Positions 7,737 through 18,094 of a stretch of 64,000 nt of DNA are shown here, piece after piece (the stretch's first letter is position 1; each line of letters opens with the position of its first letter). The notes beneath the pieces are model-generated. The model was not told the DNA's origin. It searched no databases and saw nothing but the letters and a program-made list of their open reading frames with translations. Source of the DNA: Erythrobacter oryzae (GTDB taxonomy: Bacteria; Pseudomonadota; Alphaproteobacteria; Sphingomonadales; Sphingomonadaceae); NCBI RefSeq assembly GCF_030271515.1, contig NZ_JASCXI010000002.1, positions 1 to 64,000 of the forward strand. The letters are read 5' to 3'. Made by a program: the position numbers and the translations under genes.

Positions 7737-8613
7737 ACCCCTCCCCGATAAACTCCCCGATGATCCGCGCCGCATCCGCCGGGTCCTGGAACGGGTGGAA
7801 GTGGGTCATGTCGGGCCGGTAGAGGTCGCTCCCCTGCGGCATCCGCGCCGCGAGTTCGGGCCAGGTCGGTGAGCTCTTGAAATCCTGAAGCGTGGTGCTC
7901 TTGGCGCGCACCACCAGCACCGGGATATCGACGCGGGTGGCCGCCTCGAGAATGCCGGGATTGCTGCGGCTCGAGGCATAGACGCTCGCCTCGACCTCGG
8001 GAGCGCAGGCGAGTTCCATGCCTTCACCATTCGCGGCGGGGACGAGGCCGTGGCGGCAATAGTCCTCGAACACTTTGGCGTCGAACAGGTCGTAGGGATC
8101 GCGGGTGGCGAAGCGCTCGATCATCGCCTCAGGCGAAGCAAAGTCGCGCTTGCGGCGGATCGCGGGGTGGGGGTTGTCGGGGGTGTAGAGCGCTTCGGCG
8201 GGGGCGTAGAATTCGGGGGCGAGGATCACGGGGTCGAAAAGCACCAGCTTGGCGAACCGGCCCGGGTTGTCCGCGGCGACCTGAAGCAGCGTGTGCGCGC
8301 CCATTGAATGGCCGATGCCGACCGCGCCAGTTATACCTGATTGTGCAAGAAAATCAGAGACATCGCTCGAAAGCAGCCGCCAGTCGTCGATCGGGGCGGC
8401 GCGCGACAAGCCGTGGCCGCGGATGTCGATGGCGTGGACGGGATGCGCCGGAAAGCGCTCGGCAATCGCGTCCCACACCCGGCCGTGAAAGCCGGTGGCA
8501 TGGGCGAAGACCAGCGGCACGCCGTCACCCTCTGAGGCCCATTCGTGCACGGCAAGATCGATGCCGTTGACGGGGTAGAAGCGGGTGTGCGGAGCGGGGC
8601 GGGCCGTGGTCAT
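7735..8613 (-). CDS. Alpha/beta-fold hydrolase
   Basis: A 292-residue protein of the alpha/beta hydrolase superfamily. It shows the oxyanion region PLVFAHATGFHG at about 33-44, the strand-turn IDIRGHGLS, the nucleophile elbow GIGHSMGAH with Ser103, and a late histidine in MTHFHPFQDP. A catalytic acid is expected near residues 230-240 (VRAKS segment). No signal peptide is seen, so it is probably cytoplasmic. The substrate is not identifiable; relatives include esterases, lactonases and epoxide hydrolases. I chose ATG 8613 because GGGCGAGG precedes it; a start 30 bases upstream is open but has no good ribosome site. It converges on fliS and stands alone. Confidence 0.85.
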   Translation of the reverse strand: MTTARPAPHTRFYPVNGIDLAVHEWASEGDGVPLVFAHATGFHGRVWDAIAERFPAHPVHAIDIRGHGLSRAAPIDDWRLLSSDVSDFLAQSGITGAVGIGHSMGAHTLLQVAADNPGRFAKLVLFDPVILAPEFYAPAEALYTPDNPHPAIRRKRDFASPEAMIERFATRDPYDLFDAKVFEDYCRHGLVPAANGEGMELACAPEVEASVYASSRSNPGILEAATRVDIPVLVVRAKSTTLQDFKSSPTWPELAARMPQGSDLYRPDMTHFHPFQDPADAARIIGEFIGEG

Positions 8614-8680
8614 AGCCTCGCCCAACCTTATCGCTGCCCCCAAGTCAATCAGGCGCTTTTGAGAGGGCAGGGCCCCCCGC

Positions 8681-10159
8681 TCATTCGGCCGGCGCAGGCT
8701 CCGGCTCGTTCCCGCCGCGGTTGCGCGCGAAGTTAAGCGCCTCGGCCAGGCGATCGGGGGCGATGATGTTGAGCGCGCCGAGATAGAGCGCCACGCCGAT
8801 CGGCACCGCGATCCCCAGCGCGACCCAGTCGGGCACGGGCGGCATCCCGCGCAGCACCAGCCACACCCCGCCCGCCATGGCGAGCGCGGCGGCGAGCGGG
8901 GGGATCAGCGCCCGGGCGAGGCCGTCCAGCTGCAAGCCGATGATCCGGCCCGACAGCCTCACCGTTAGCGCAGTCAACACCGCCATCCCGCCGACCCAGC
9001 TCCACGCGAAGCCCTTGAGGCCCCAGTGCGAGCCGATGAAATAGGCCGCCGTCATCACCACGCTGCCGATCACGTTGATCCGCAGCGCCGCCATCGGCAC
9101 GCCGCGCGCGTTGGTGGCGGGGGCGAACAGGATCTGGAGCGTCATCATCGCCATCGCGCCCGCGAGGATCGGGAGCAGGGGGATAATCTCGTGCCATTGC
9201 TCGCCCACAAGCACCGGCACCAGCACCGGGGCGACCACCGCGAGGCCCGCATAGGCCGGGAGCGCGATCAGCATCACGAGGCGGATGGTGGCCAGCAGCG
9301 CCGTCGCGCCCAGTTCGGGCTGGCGCGAATAGGCGGCGTAGGCGACCTCGTTGATCGGCGGCACGAACTTGGCGGCGAGCAATTGCGCGAGGAACAGCCC
9401 GGTGGTGTAGACGCCCAGCGAATGCGGATCGAGCACGCGCCCGGCGATCATCACGTCGGCCTGGCTCTGGACGAACCAGAACAGCTGGGTCGCGGTCATC
9501 ACTCCGCCGAAGCCGGCGATGTGCCCTGCGCCGGCAAAGCGGAACGAGGGGCGGATCGGCGCGCGCGCGGCACGGGTCATGCCGATTGCCTCGGTGAACA
9601 TCATCACCAGCGGCGCGCAGACCAGCGTCCACACCCCCCAGCCCGAGAGCGCTCCGGTGAGCGCGGTCCCCGCCCCCGCAATCGCCGCGACAAGGCGCAC
9701 CTGCGCGGGGCGGCGGAAGTCCATCCGGCGCGACATGATCGCGTGCGGCAGCGCGGTGAAGGGGATCGCGAGATAGAGCAGCGACTGCACCCGCAGCATG
9801 TTCGCGACCATCGGCTGCTCGAACCACATGGCGACCAGCGGGGCGGCGAGGAACTGGATCAGCGCGAGGCCGCCGTTCAGCAGCATCAGCATGCCCAATG
9901 TCTGCCGTAGGCGCTCCTCGGTCACCTCCGCCTCGCGGATCAGCGCGCTCGCAAGGCCATAGCCGTTCATGGTGTTGAGCAGCACCAGCATCACCTGCGC
10001 CATCGCGAACAGGCCATAGTCCTGCGGGGCGAGCAGGCGGATGACGATCAGGGTCGAGGCCCAGGACACGATCTGCGTCCCGATCTGGCTGCCTGAGCGC
10101 CAGATCACCGCGGTCCGAACCTGCGCGGCGAGCGATGAGGTGGTGCCGGGCTCAGCCAT
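8681..10159 (-). CDS. Wzx-type polysaccharide flippase (MOP superfamily)
   Basis: A 492-residue integral membrane protein with about 12-14 hydrophobic segments. It begins AAQVRTAVIWRSGSQIGTQIVSWASTLIVIRLLAPQDYGLFAMA (key parts IVSWASTLIVIRLLAP and DYGLFAMA), the hallmark N-terminus of lipopolysaccharide/exopolysaccharide flippases of the PST/MviN-like group. Such proteins move lipid-linked sugar units across the inner membrane. The start overlaps the stop of the upstream acetyltransferase gene by eight bases, so the two are probably one transcript. ATG 10159 is preferred over one 30 bases earlier because it keeps this coupling. No glycosyltransferases lie next to it, so the sugar substrate is unknown. 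Confidence 0.88.
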   Translation of the reverse strand: MAEPGTTSSLAAQVRTAVIWRSGSQIGTQIVSWASTLIVIRLLAPQDYGLFAMAQVMLVLLNTMNGYGLASALIREAEVTEERLRQTLGMLMLLNGGLALIQFLAAPLVAMWFEQPMVANMLRVQSLLYLAIPFTALPHAIMSRRMDFRRPAQVRLVAAIAGAGTALTGALSGWGVWTLVCAPLVMMFTEAIGMTRAARAPIRPSFRFAGAGHIAGFGGVMTATQLFWFVQSQADVMIAGRVLDPHSLGVYTTGLFLAQLLAAKFVPPINEVAYAAYSRQPELGATALLATIRLVMLIALPAYAGLAVVAPVLVPVLVGEQWHEIIPLLPILAGAMAMMTLQILFAPATNARGVPMAALRINVIGSVVMTAAYFIGSHWGLKGFAWSWVGGMAVLTALTVRLSGRIIGLQLDGLARALIPPLAAALAMAGGVWLVLRGMPPVPDWVALGIAVPIGVALYLGALNIIAPDRLAEALNFARNRGGNEPEPAPAE

Positions 10160-11249
10160 GGGCGAGGCTCCGGGCGGGGCGGGGTTCATCGCCGAGCGTC
10201 GCGCCCCAGAACCGGGCGAGGACGCGCGCTGCGGTGCGGCTTTTCACGAACAGCAGGTCGACGAGGTCGTAGCCCGCCACCGCGCCCATGTCGCGCTTGT
10301 AGCCGCTGTCGCCCGCGCCGAGATCGACCGTCGCCGCCCCGGCTTCGAAGGCGTCGGTGACGGCGCGGTGGTTGGCGAGCTTGCCGACCTCGGATTTGGC
10401 GAAATCGCTGCGGAAGGTGCCCGCGATGCCGAAGCGCACCGGCCCGTCGTCGCAATCGAAGCTGAAGGCGACCGCGCGGCCGGCCACGGTGAGGATCGTC
10501 GCGCAGAGCATATCGGCCAGCACCGGATCGGCGAGCACCGCGAGCCACGCGGCGCGGCGCTGCGGGGCCATGAACTTGGCGCCGCTGCCGTCGGTCTTGC
10601 TCGCGATCCAGCTGGCGGCTTCGACTGCGGCGAGCTCCTCGAGCACGGTGTCGCTCCAGTCCGCGCCGCGGATGATGCGCCATTCGACGGGGCCGTGGGA
10701 GGCCAGGCGGCGCTCGATCCGGGCGAGGCGCGAAGCGGTCGATCCGCGCGGCCAGCCGCCCTGCTTGCGGGCGGCGTCGAGGTCGATCACCCAGCTCGTC
10801 CCCGCAGGGCGCGCGAGCACGCTCCAGCCCGCGCGGCGGGCGGCATCGGTCAGGCGGTGTGTGGCGGGGCAATCGGCGCGGGCCGGGCCCACGCGCCACA
10901 CGGGGCCGAGGCTCGCAGCCGCCGGATGGCCGAGCGCCTGGGCGAGTTCGAAGCTCGAGCAGTCGGGGGCGATCAGCGGACTGCGCAGCGGCCAGTAGCT
11001 GCCCGGCACCTTGCGCGCACCCGCGATCGCGGGGCCGAAGGGGGCGGTGGGGATCGCGGCGATCGGCGTGCCGTCCTCGCGCTCGACGACCAGCGTGCGC
11101 AGGCTCTCGGGCGCGCCCTCGGCATACCATGCGGCGCGCAGGAAGCCGTGGCCGGCCAGATTGCGCGCGGCCAGCGCGTCAAGCGCAGGCGCAGCGCCCG
11201 TGCTTGCCGCGACCGTCAGGTGGCCCGCTGCAATCCTGCTTTCGTACAT
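10152..11249 (-). CDS. CelD/BcsL-type GNAT acetyltransferase
   Basis: A 365-residue protein resembling the 'CelD/BcsL acetyltransferase involved in cellulose biosynthesis' family (GNAT_6 fold). The C-terminal half carries the typical segments WRIIRGADWSDTVLEELAAVEAASW, then AAWLAVLADPVLADM, AVAFSFDCDDGPVRFGIAGT and a final DLGAGDSGYKRDMG. The last is the characteristic 'D.G.Gd..YK..f' motif. Such enzymes are thought to acylate surface polysaccharide precursors. It is coupled to the flippase gene downstream, which supports a joint role in an exported glycan. The donor and acceptor are unknown. No signal peptide is present. Confidence 0.82.
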   Translation of the reverse strand: MYESRIAAGHLTVAASTGAAPALDALAARNLAGHGFLRAAWYAEGAPESLRTLVVEREDGTPIAAIPTAPFGPAIAGARKVPGSYWPLRSPLIAPDCSSFELAQALGHPAAASLGPVWRVGPARADCPATHRLTDAARRAGWSVLARPAGTSWVIDLDAARKQGGWPRGSTASRLARIERRLASHGPVEWRIIRGADWSDTVLEELAAVEAASWIASKTDGSGAKFMAPQRRAAWLAVLADPVLADMLCATILTVAGRAVAFSFDCDDGPVRFGIAGTFRSDFAKSEVGKLANHRAVTDAFEAGAATVDLGAGDSGYKRDMGAVAGYDLVDLLFVKSRTAARVLARFWGATLGDEPRPARSLAHG

Positions 11250-11380
11250 GTTTCAACCTGCTGCGGCGGTGCGCCGCGGCATCGGCCATAACGCGCGCGT
11301 GTAACCACCGGGTTAACCACACGGCCCCTTATGCGCGCAAGCGAGGAAACCTTCAGATATTCAGAAGGTTGAAGGCGCGC

Positions 11381-12493
<1,113 letters not shown>

Positions 12494-12512
12494 GGGATTG
12501 GTCTCCGGGTAG

Positions 12513-12701
<189 letters not shown>

Positions 12702-12836
12702 CTAGGCCCGATAGCGGGCAAGTGTCCGCTTTGCCATGCCGCGCGGCGATTTGCCGCATCCCGCACCATAGCTGCTTGCGTGACCGGACAATTTGCGCTT
12801 TCTCCCCCGCCTGCCATTCGCGCCGGAGAACCCGCC

Positions 12837-15269
12837 TTGCGTTTCGTTCTGTTCCTTGCCGCCCTGTTCCTCGCCGTCCCCGCTTCCGCCCAGAGCGTGC
12901 AGCAGACCAAGGGGGATTTTCAGGACAAGTTCCGCCAATTGGACGAGGTGCTGCCCGATCCCAACACCTACCGCAACGCGAGCGGCGCGCCGGGGCACGA
13001 ATACTGGCAGCAGAAGGTCGATTACGACATCAAGGCGACGCTCGACGAGGCCAAGCGGCGGCTGACTGCGCGCGCCACGGTGCGCTACACCAACAATTCG
13101 CCCGACGCCCTGCCATGGCTGTGGATGCAGCTCGACCAGAATATCTTCCGCCGCGATTCGATGGCCGAGCTGACCGACGTGTTCGGCGGCGCGGGCCGCC
13201 GCGGGCCCAAAGTCACGCTGGGATCGGGGAGCGAGCCGACCAAGCTCTCTTTCGAAGAGCTGCGCCGCCAGCAGGCGATGGCCGACAACGACTATGGCTA
13301 TGACATCCAGTCGGTGACGCTGAACGGCGCAGCCCTGCCGCACACCATCGTCGGCACGCTGATGCGGATCGACCTGCCGCAGCCGCTCGCGCCCGGCGCG
13401 ACGGTGGAGTTCGCGATGGAATGGGCGTTCAACATCGTCGAGGAAGACGCGGTCGTCGCGCGCTCGGGCTACGAAAACTTCCCCGATGATCCGAGGAAGG
13501 GCGGCAACGACATCTTCCTCCTCGCCCAGTGGTTCCCGCGCATGGTCGTCTATTCGGACTATGAAGGCTGGCACAACAAGGAGTTTTTGGGGCGCGGCGA
13601 GTTCACGCTGGAGTTCGGGGACTATGCGGTCGAGATGACCGTGCCCAATGACCACATCGTCGCTTCGACCGGGGTGCTTCAGAACCCCGATGCGGTGCTG
13701 ACCGCCGCCCAGCGCCAGCGGCTCGAGAGCGCCAAGAGCGCCGCCGCGCCGGTGTTCGTCGTCACGCCGCAAGAGGCCGCCGCGGCCGAGGCCAAGGGGC
13801 CGACCGGCAGCAAGACCTGGCGCTTCACCGCGACCAATGTGCGCGATTTCGCCTGGGCATCGAGCCGCAAGTTCATCTGGGACGCGCAAGGCGTGAAGCA
13901 GCCGGGCGCGGAGAACGAGACAGTGCTCGCCATGAGCTTCTGGCCCAAGGAGGGCGGGGAGCTGTGGCGCAAATATTCGACCGCCTCGATCGCGCACACG
14001 CTGAAGGTCTATTCGCGCTTCAGCTTCGACTATCCCTATCCCACCGCGCAGTCGGTCAACGGCCCGGTGGGCGGGATGGAATATCCGATGATCACCTTCA
14101 ACGGACCCCGGACGATCCTCAACAAGGACGGCAGCCGGACCTATACGCTCGCCGCCAAGACCGGGCTCGTCGGCGTGGTGATCCACGAGATCGGGCACAT
14201 CTACTTCCCGATGACGGTCAATTCGGACGAGCGGCAGTGGACCTGGATGGACGAGGGGCTCAATTCCTTCCTCGATTCGGTTGCGGGCTACGAATGGGAT
14301 CCCAAGATGCCGTGGAGCCGCAGCCTGCCGCGCGACATGATCCCCTACATGGTCTCCTCGAGCCAGCAGCCGATCATGACGCAGTCGGATTCGATCACTG
14401 ATCTCGGCGCCAATGCCTATGGCAAGCCCTCGGCCGCGCTCCACCTGCTGCGCGACACGATCATCGGGCGCGAGCGGTTCGACTTCGCGTTCAAGGAATA
14501 TGCCCGCCGCTGGAAGTTCAAGCGCCCGACCCCGGCGGACTTCTTCCGCACCATGGAGGAGGCGAGCGGCACCGATCTCGACTGGTTCTGGCGCGGGTGG
14601 TTCTACACCACCGACCATGTCGATATCAGCCTCGATTCGATCTACCGCCTGAAGATCGACAGCAAGAACCCCGACATCGACCTGCCGCGCCGCCGTCAGG
14701 AGCGCGAGGACGAGCCCGAGCCGGTGGGCATCGGGCTGGATCGCCAGCAGAACCTGCCGATCTGGGTGCTCGAGAACCCGGGTGTCACCGATTTCTACGA
14801 CAAGAACGACGAGTTCACCGTCACGCCGAAGGACCGCAAGGGCTACACCGAATTCCTCGACAGCCTCGTGCCGTGGGAACGCGCGGCGTTCGAGCGGGCG
14901 GTGAAGGAGGACGCGAACTACTACGTCCTCAACTTCACCAACAAGGGCGGGCTGGTGATGCCGATCATCCTCGGCCTGACCTTCAAGGACGGCAGCACCG
15001 AGAAGCTCATGATCCCCGCCGAAATCTGGCGCCGCAACGCGCGTGAGGTGGCCAAGCTGCTGGTCTTCCCCAAGGGCAAGGAGCTGGTGCAGGTGGTGCT
15101 CGATCCCGAATGGGAGACGGGCGATGCCGACATCGAGAACAACCACTACCCGCGCCGCATCATCCCGAGCCGGATCGAGACCTTCAAGGACGAGCAGTCC
15201 AAGGCGCGCGTCTCGCGCGACCTGATGGGCGAGGCGGCGGGGGCCGAGCCGGACAAGAAGAAGAAATGA
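12837..15269 (+). CDS. Secreted M1-family metallopeptidase
   Basis: An 810-residue M1 (gluzincin) peptidase. The best start is TTG 12837, preceded by GGAG at nine bases; it yields a clean signal peptide MRFVLFLAALFLAVPASA cut before Q19. ATG starts further upstream would add about 100 implausible residues. The active site is H450-E-I-G-H454 followed after 18 residues by the third zinc ligand E473 (WMDEG). The exopeptidase motif is GGMEYPMITF. These fit aminopeptidase N relatives, but the N- and C-terminal regions match the bacterial M1 group that is paired with DUF6702 proteins rather than PepN. It probably acts in the periplasm. Its stop overlaps the DUF6702 start (ATGA). Confidence 0.9.
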   Translation: MRFVLFLAALFLAVPASAQSVQQTKGDFQDKFRQLDEVLPDPNTYRNASGAPGHEYWQQKVDYDIKATLDEAKRRLTARATVRYTNNSPDALPWLWMQLDQNIFRRDSMAELTDVFGGAGRRGPKVTLGSGSEPTKLSFEELRRQQAMADNDYGYDIQSVTLNGAALPHTIVGTLMRIDLPQPLAPGATVEFAMEWAFNIVEEDAVVARSGYENFPDDPRKGGNDIFLLAQWFPRMVVYSDYEGWHNKEFLGRGEFTLEFGDYAVEMTVPNDHIVASTGVLQNPDAVLTAAQRQRLESAKSAAAPVFVVTPQEAAAAEAKGPTGSKTWRFTATNVRDFAWASSRKFIWDAQGVKQPGAENETVLAMSFWPKEGGELWRKYSTASIAHTLKVYSRFSFDYPYPTAQSVNGPVGGMEYPMITFNGPRTILNKDGSRTYTLAAKTGLVGVVIHEIGHIYFPMTVNSDERQWTWMDEGLNSFLDSVAGYEWDPKMPWSRSLPRDMIPYMVSSSQQPIMTQSDSITDLGANAYGKPSAALHLLRDTIIGRERFDFAFKEYARRWKFKRPTPADFFRTMEEASGTDLDWFWRGWFYTTDHVDISLDSIYRLKIDSKNPDIDLPRRRQEREDEPEPVGIGLDRQQNLPIWVLENPGVTDFYDKNDEFTVTPKDRKGYTEFLDSLVPWERAAFERAVKEDANYYVLNFTNKGGLVMPIILGLTFKDGSTEKLMIPAEIWRRNAREVAKLLVFPKGKELVQVVLDPEWETGDADIENNHYPRRIIPSRIETFKDEQSKARVSRDLMGEAAGAEPDKKKK

Positions 15270-15775
15270 TCCGCCGCCTGTTCCTGCTGCTGGCGCTGCT
15301 CGCCGCTCCGCTTGCGGGCGGGGCGGTGGCCTTCGCGCACCAGCAGAAGATCGCGATCACCACGGTCTCGCTCAACAAGCGCACCGGGATGATCGAGATC
15401 GCGCATCAGGTGCCCGTGCACGATGCCGAACACGCGCTCGTCGCGCAGGGGATCAAGACCCCCGACATCATCGGCAGCGAGAAGAGCCGCGAGGCTTTTG
15501 CCGCCTATGTCACGCGGCGCTTCCTGTTCGAGGTCGACGGCGCGCCGGTCACCCCTTCCTATGTCGGCAGCGAGATCGATGGCGGCAGCCTGTGGGTCTA
15601 TCAGGAGGTGCCCGCGCCCGCTGGCGATAACGCGCTGCTGCGGTTCAATTCGCAGATCCTCACCGACGTCTGGGCGCGGCAGGAGAACCGGGTGAACATC
15701 GGCGGCGGCACGTCGCCCGAAACCTTCATCTTCCACGCCGACACGCCCGTCCGCGAGGCGGTGCTGAAGCGTTAG
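15266..15775 (+). CDS. DUF6702 family exported protein
   Basis: A 169-residue protein with a signal peptide (MIRRLFLLLALLAAPLAG, cleavage near AFA-H). It contains FAHQQKIAITTVSLNKRTGMIEIAHQVPVHDAEHAL in which HQ...T.V..N..T...Ei.H....HDaEH is the DUF6702 signature, with several conserved histidines. It is translationally coupled to the M1 peptidase. The families occur together in other Sphingomonadales and Bacteroidetes as far as I recall, suggesting a peptidase partner or a metal-related role. That function is inference. Its stop codon overlaps the convergent diguanylate cyclase gene by four bases. Confidence 0.82.
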   Translation: MIRRLFLLLALLAAPLAGGAVAFAHQQKIAITTVSLNKRTGMIEIAHQVPVHDAEHALVAQGIKTPDIIGSEKSREAFAAYVTRRFLFEVDGAPVTPSYVGSEIDGGSLWVYQEVPAPAGDNALLRFNSQILTDVWARQENRVNIGGGTSPETFIFHADTPVREAVLKR

Positions 15776-17955
15776 GCGCGCTTGCGTTCGGCGTCGTCCG
15801 CGGCGCCGAAACGCTCCTGCAAGGCATCGAGCAGCATCGGTCGGCCATAGCGGTAGCCCTGCACATGGCGGCAACCGATCGCGCGCAGGAAGGTCTCCTG
15901 CTCCTCGGTCTCCACCCCCTCGACCACCACGCGCAGGCCCAGCGAGTGGCCCATCTGCACGATCGCCTGGATGATCAGCCGGGCCTGATGGTCCTGCTGG
16001 ATCGCGGCGATGAAATCGCGGTCGATCTTGACCTTGTGGATCGGGAAGGCACGCAGGTGCGTCAAAGACGAGAACCCCGTCCCGAAATCGTCGAGGCAGA
16101 TCGTGAACCCGCAATCGTCGAGCATGTCGAGCGACTGGCGCAGGTGCCCGCCGGCATCGAGCAGCATCGTCTCGGTCACCTCGATCGAGATGTTACGGGG
16201 GGTGAGCGGGCTGTCGTCGATCACGTCGATCAGGTGCCGCACGAAGTCCCCGCGCCTCAGGTCGGCGTCGGACAGGTTGATCCCGATCCGCGCTTCCGGG
16301 CCGAACAGCGCGAGGATCGCGGGGCCGTCGGCGACCACCTGGTCGAGCATCACGCGGCTCACCCGGCGTGAAAGTTCGGGGTCGAGCAGCGCGGAGAAAA
16401 CCTCGCTTGCGGCGATGATACTGCCGTCTTCATCGCGCAGCCGCAGCAGCGCCTCGACCGAGACGACGCGGCCCGTGGCGAGTTCGACGATTGGTTGATA
16501 GGCCGCGATCGCGCGGCCCGCGTTGAGGGCGCTGCGCAGGCGCGCGATGGCGTTCTGGCGTTCGGACTGGCGCGCCTCAATCTGCTCGTCCCAGCAGATC
16601 ACCGCGCCGCGCCCGGCTTCCTTGCCGCGATAGAGCGCGAGGTCGGCGCGGCGCATGATCTCCTCGCTGCTGCCCGCCACCTCCATCCGCGCCACCCCGC
16701 AGGTCGCCCCGATCCGCAGCATCGCGGTGCCGAGCGGCGGCATCTCGCCCAATTCGGCGATCAGGTCGTCGAGGAAGGCGGTCACTTCGGGCAGGGTCAT
16801 GGCGGGCGGGAACAGCAGCGCGAATTCGTCGCCGCCCCAGCGCGCGAGGAACACGCCGCTCGCGGTGCGCAGCTGCAACTGGCCGGCGATGGTCTCCAGC
16901 ACCCGGTCGCCCACGAGGTGCCCGAGGGTGTCGTTGACGTCCTTGAACCCGTCGAGATCGAGCAGGGCAATCGTCACCGGCTCCTCCCCTGCGCGCTGCA
17001 TCGCGCGGGCCAGCCGCTTGTCGAAGCTCGCGCGGTTGTAGAGCCCGGTCAGCCGGTCGCGCTCGGCCGCGCGCTTCAGGGCGACGTTGCGCAGGTGCTC
17101 CTCGGTGCAATCGAGGACGATGCCCGCGACGCATTCGGGCTCGCCGTCGACATCGACGCGCTCGCCCACCACCCGGATCCGCCGCGCTTCGCCGTCGCTG
17201 CGCAGGATCGTGGTCTCGAACATGAAGGGCTTGCCGTCCTCGAAGGTGTCGTCCATCGCCTTGCTGACCATGGCCCGGTCCTGCGGCTGATAAAGCTGCA
17301 CGACATCGCGGACATTGATCGAAGGGCCCGGCTCGAGCCCGGTGATGGTCCAGACCTGATCGGACCAGTGCAGCTGCCGCGTTTCCATGTCGACCCACCA
17401 GCTGCCGACATTGACCGCGCGTTCGGCCTGGCGGAAGATCTGGCTCGACTGCTTGAGCGCGGCATTGGCGGTGCTCAGCGCGCGGGTGCGGGCGTGGAGC
17501 GCGATCGATTGTTCGGCGAGTTCGGCGAGCATCGCCAGCGGGGCGATCTGCTCGGGCCGGAAGGCATCGGGCTCGGGCGCGATGCAGCACAGGGCGCCCA
17601 GCAACAGGCCCTCGTCCGAGCGGATCGGCACGCCGAGATAGGACCGGACGAAGGGCGCGCCCGTGACCAGCGGATTGTCGGCAAGGCGCGGGTCGAGCCG
17701 CGCATCGGCGATTAGCATCGGCTGCTCGCTGCGGATGCAGACCGCGCAGAACGAATCGCCGATCGGGGTCTCGGCAAGGTCGGTCCCGGTGCGCCCGAGG
17801 AACCACTGGCGCTCGGCCTCGACCACCGAGAGCAGGGCGATCGGGCAGCCGAGCATGGTGCTCGCCAGCAGGGTGATGCGCGAGAACAGGTCGCGGTCGG
17901 GAACCGCGTCGAGCCCGAGGCTGCGGATGGCGTCGAGGCGCAGGGATTCGGTCAC
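15772..17955 (-). CDS. GAF-PAS-GGDEF-EAL cyclic-di-GMP regulator
   Basis: A 727-residue cytoplasmic protein. A GAF domain spans about 22-155 (FCAVCIRSEQPMLIADA, SYLGVPIRSDEG), a PAS/PAC domain about 178-290, a GGDEF domain about 295-455 and an EAL domain about 475-715. The cyclase motif is intact (R372-W-G-G-D-E-F378). The phosphodiesterase residues also look intact: E501-A-L, GINLSDADL, ISIEVTETML, DDFGTGFSSL, KIDRDFI and VEGVETEEQ. No RxxD product-inhibition site precedes GGDEF. Both activities are therefore possible, with GAF/PAS sensing deciding between them. It could link envelope or redox signals to motility or biofilm formation. It stands alone, convergent with DUF6702. Confidence 0.94.
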   Translation of the reverse strand: MTESLRLDAIRSLGLDAVPDRDLFSRITLLASTMLGCPIALLSVVEAERQWFLGRTGTDLAETPIGDSFCAVCIRSEQPMLIADARLDPRLADNPLVTGAPFVRSYLGVPIRSDEGLLLGALCCIAPEPDAFRPEQIAPLAMLAELAEQSIALHARTRALSTANAALKQSSQIFRQAERAVNVGSWWVDMETRQLHWSDQVWTITGLEPGPSINVRDVVQLYQPQDRAMVSKAMDDTFEDGKPFMFETTILRSDGEARRIRVVGERVDVDGEPECVAGIVLDCTEEHLRNVALKRAAERDRLTGLYNRASFDKRLARAMQRAGEEPVTIALLDLDGFKDVNDTLGHLVGDRVLETIAGQLQLRTASGVFLARWGGDEFALLFPPAMTLPEVTAFLDDLIAELGEMPPLGTAMLRIGATCGVARMEVAGSSEEIMRRADLALYRGKEAGRGAVICWDEQIEARQSERQNAIARLRSALNAGRAIAAYQPIVELATGRVVSVEALLRLRDEDGSIIAASEVFSALLDPELSRRVSRVMLDQVVADGPAILALFGPEARIGINLSDADLRRGDFVRHLIDVIDDSPLTPRNISIEVTETMLLDAGGHLRQSLDMLDDCGFTICLDDFGTGFSSLTHLRAFPIHKVKIDRDFIAAIQQDHQARLIIQAIVQMGHSLGLRVVVEGVETEEQETFLRAIGCRHVQGYRYGRPMLLDALQERFGAADDAERKRA

Positions 17956-18024
17956 GATGGCCCCTTTGCGGCGGGAGCCCTTAACAAAGGGTAGGGCCGA
18001 AGCCTCGGTTCAACGCAAGGGGTA

Positions 18025-18056
18025 AGAGCACTTTCCGATTGATCGGAAAGTGCTCT
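18025..18056. repeat. Perfect 15-bp palindrome
   Basis: The arms AGAGCACTTTCCGAT (18025-18039) and its exact reverse complement (18042-18056) are separated by only TG. It lies between the start of the GGDEF-EAL gene and the end of the spermidine-synthase-like gene. The lack of a T-run makes it a poor intrinsic terminator. Candidates are a dispersed palindromic repeat or an operator for the GGDEF-EAL gene about 70 bases downstream on the minus strand. Confidence 0.7.
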
Positions 18057-18065
18057 GGATTCGTG

Positions 18066-18091
18066 GCGGGCCGACCACAAGGCCGGCCCGC
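18066..18091 (-). terminator. GC-rich hairpin after the spermidine-synthase-like gene
   Basis: Arms GCGGGCCG (18066-18073) and CGGCCCGC (18084-18091) with a ten-base loop begin four bases past the stop codon on the minus strand. No U-tract follows, so it may slow RNA decay or act with Rho rather than terminate alone. Confidence 0.5.
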
Positions 18092-18094
18092 GCC

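Noticed and set aside
12702..15146. An 814-codon minus-strand frame over the M1 peptidase gene
   Set aside because: The sense frame has a full zinc site and signal peptide. The antisense product is rich in Arg/His/Gly without family features.
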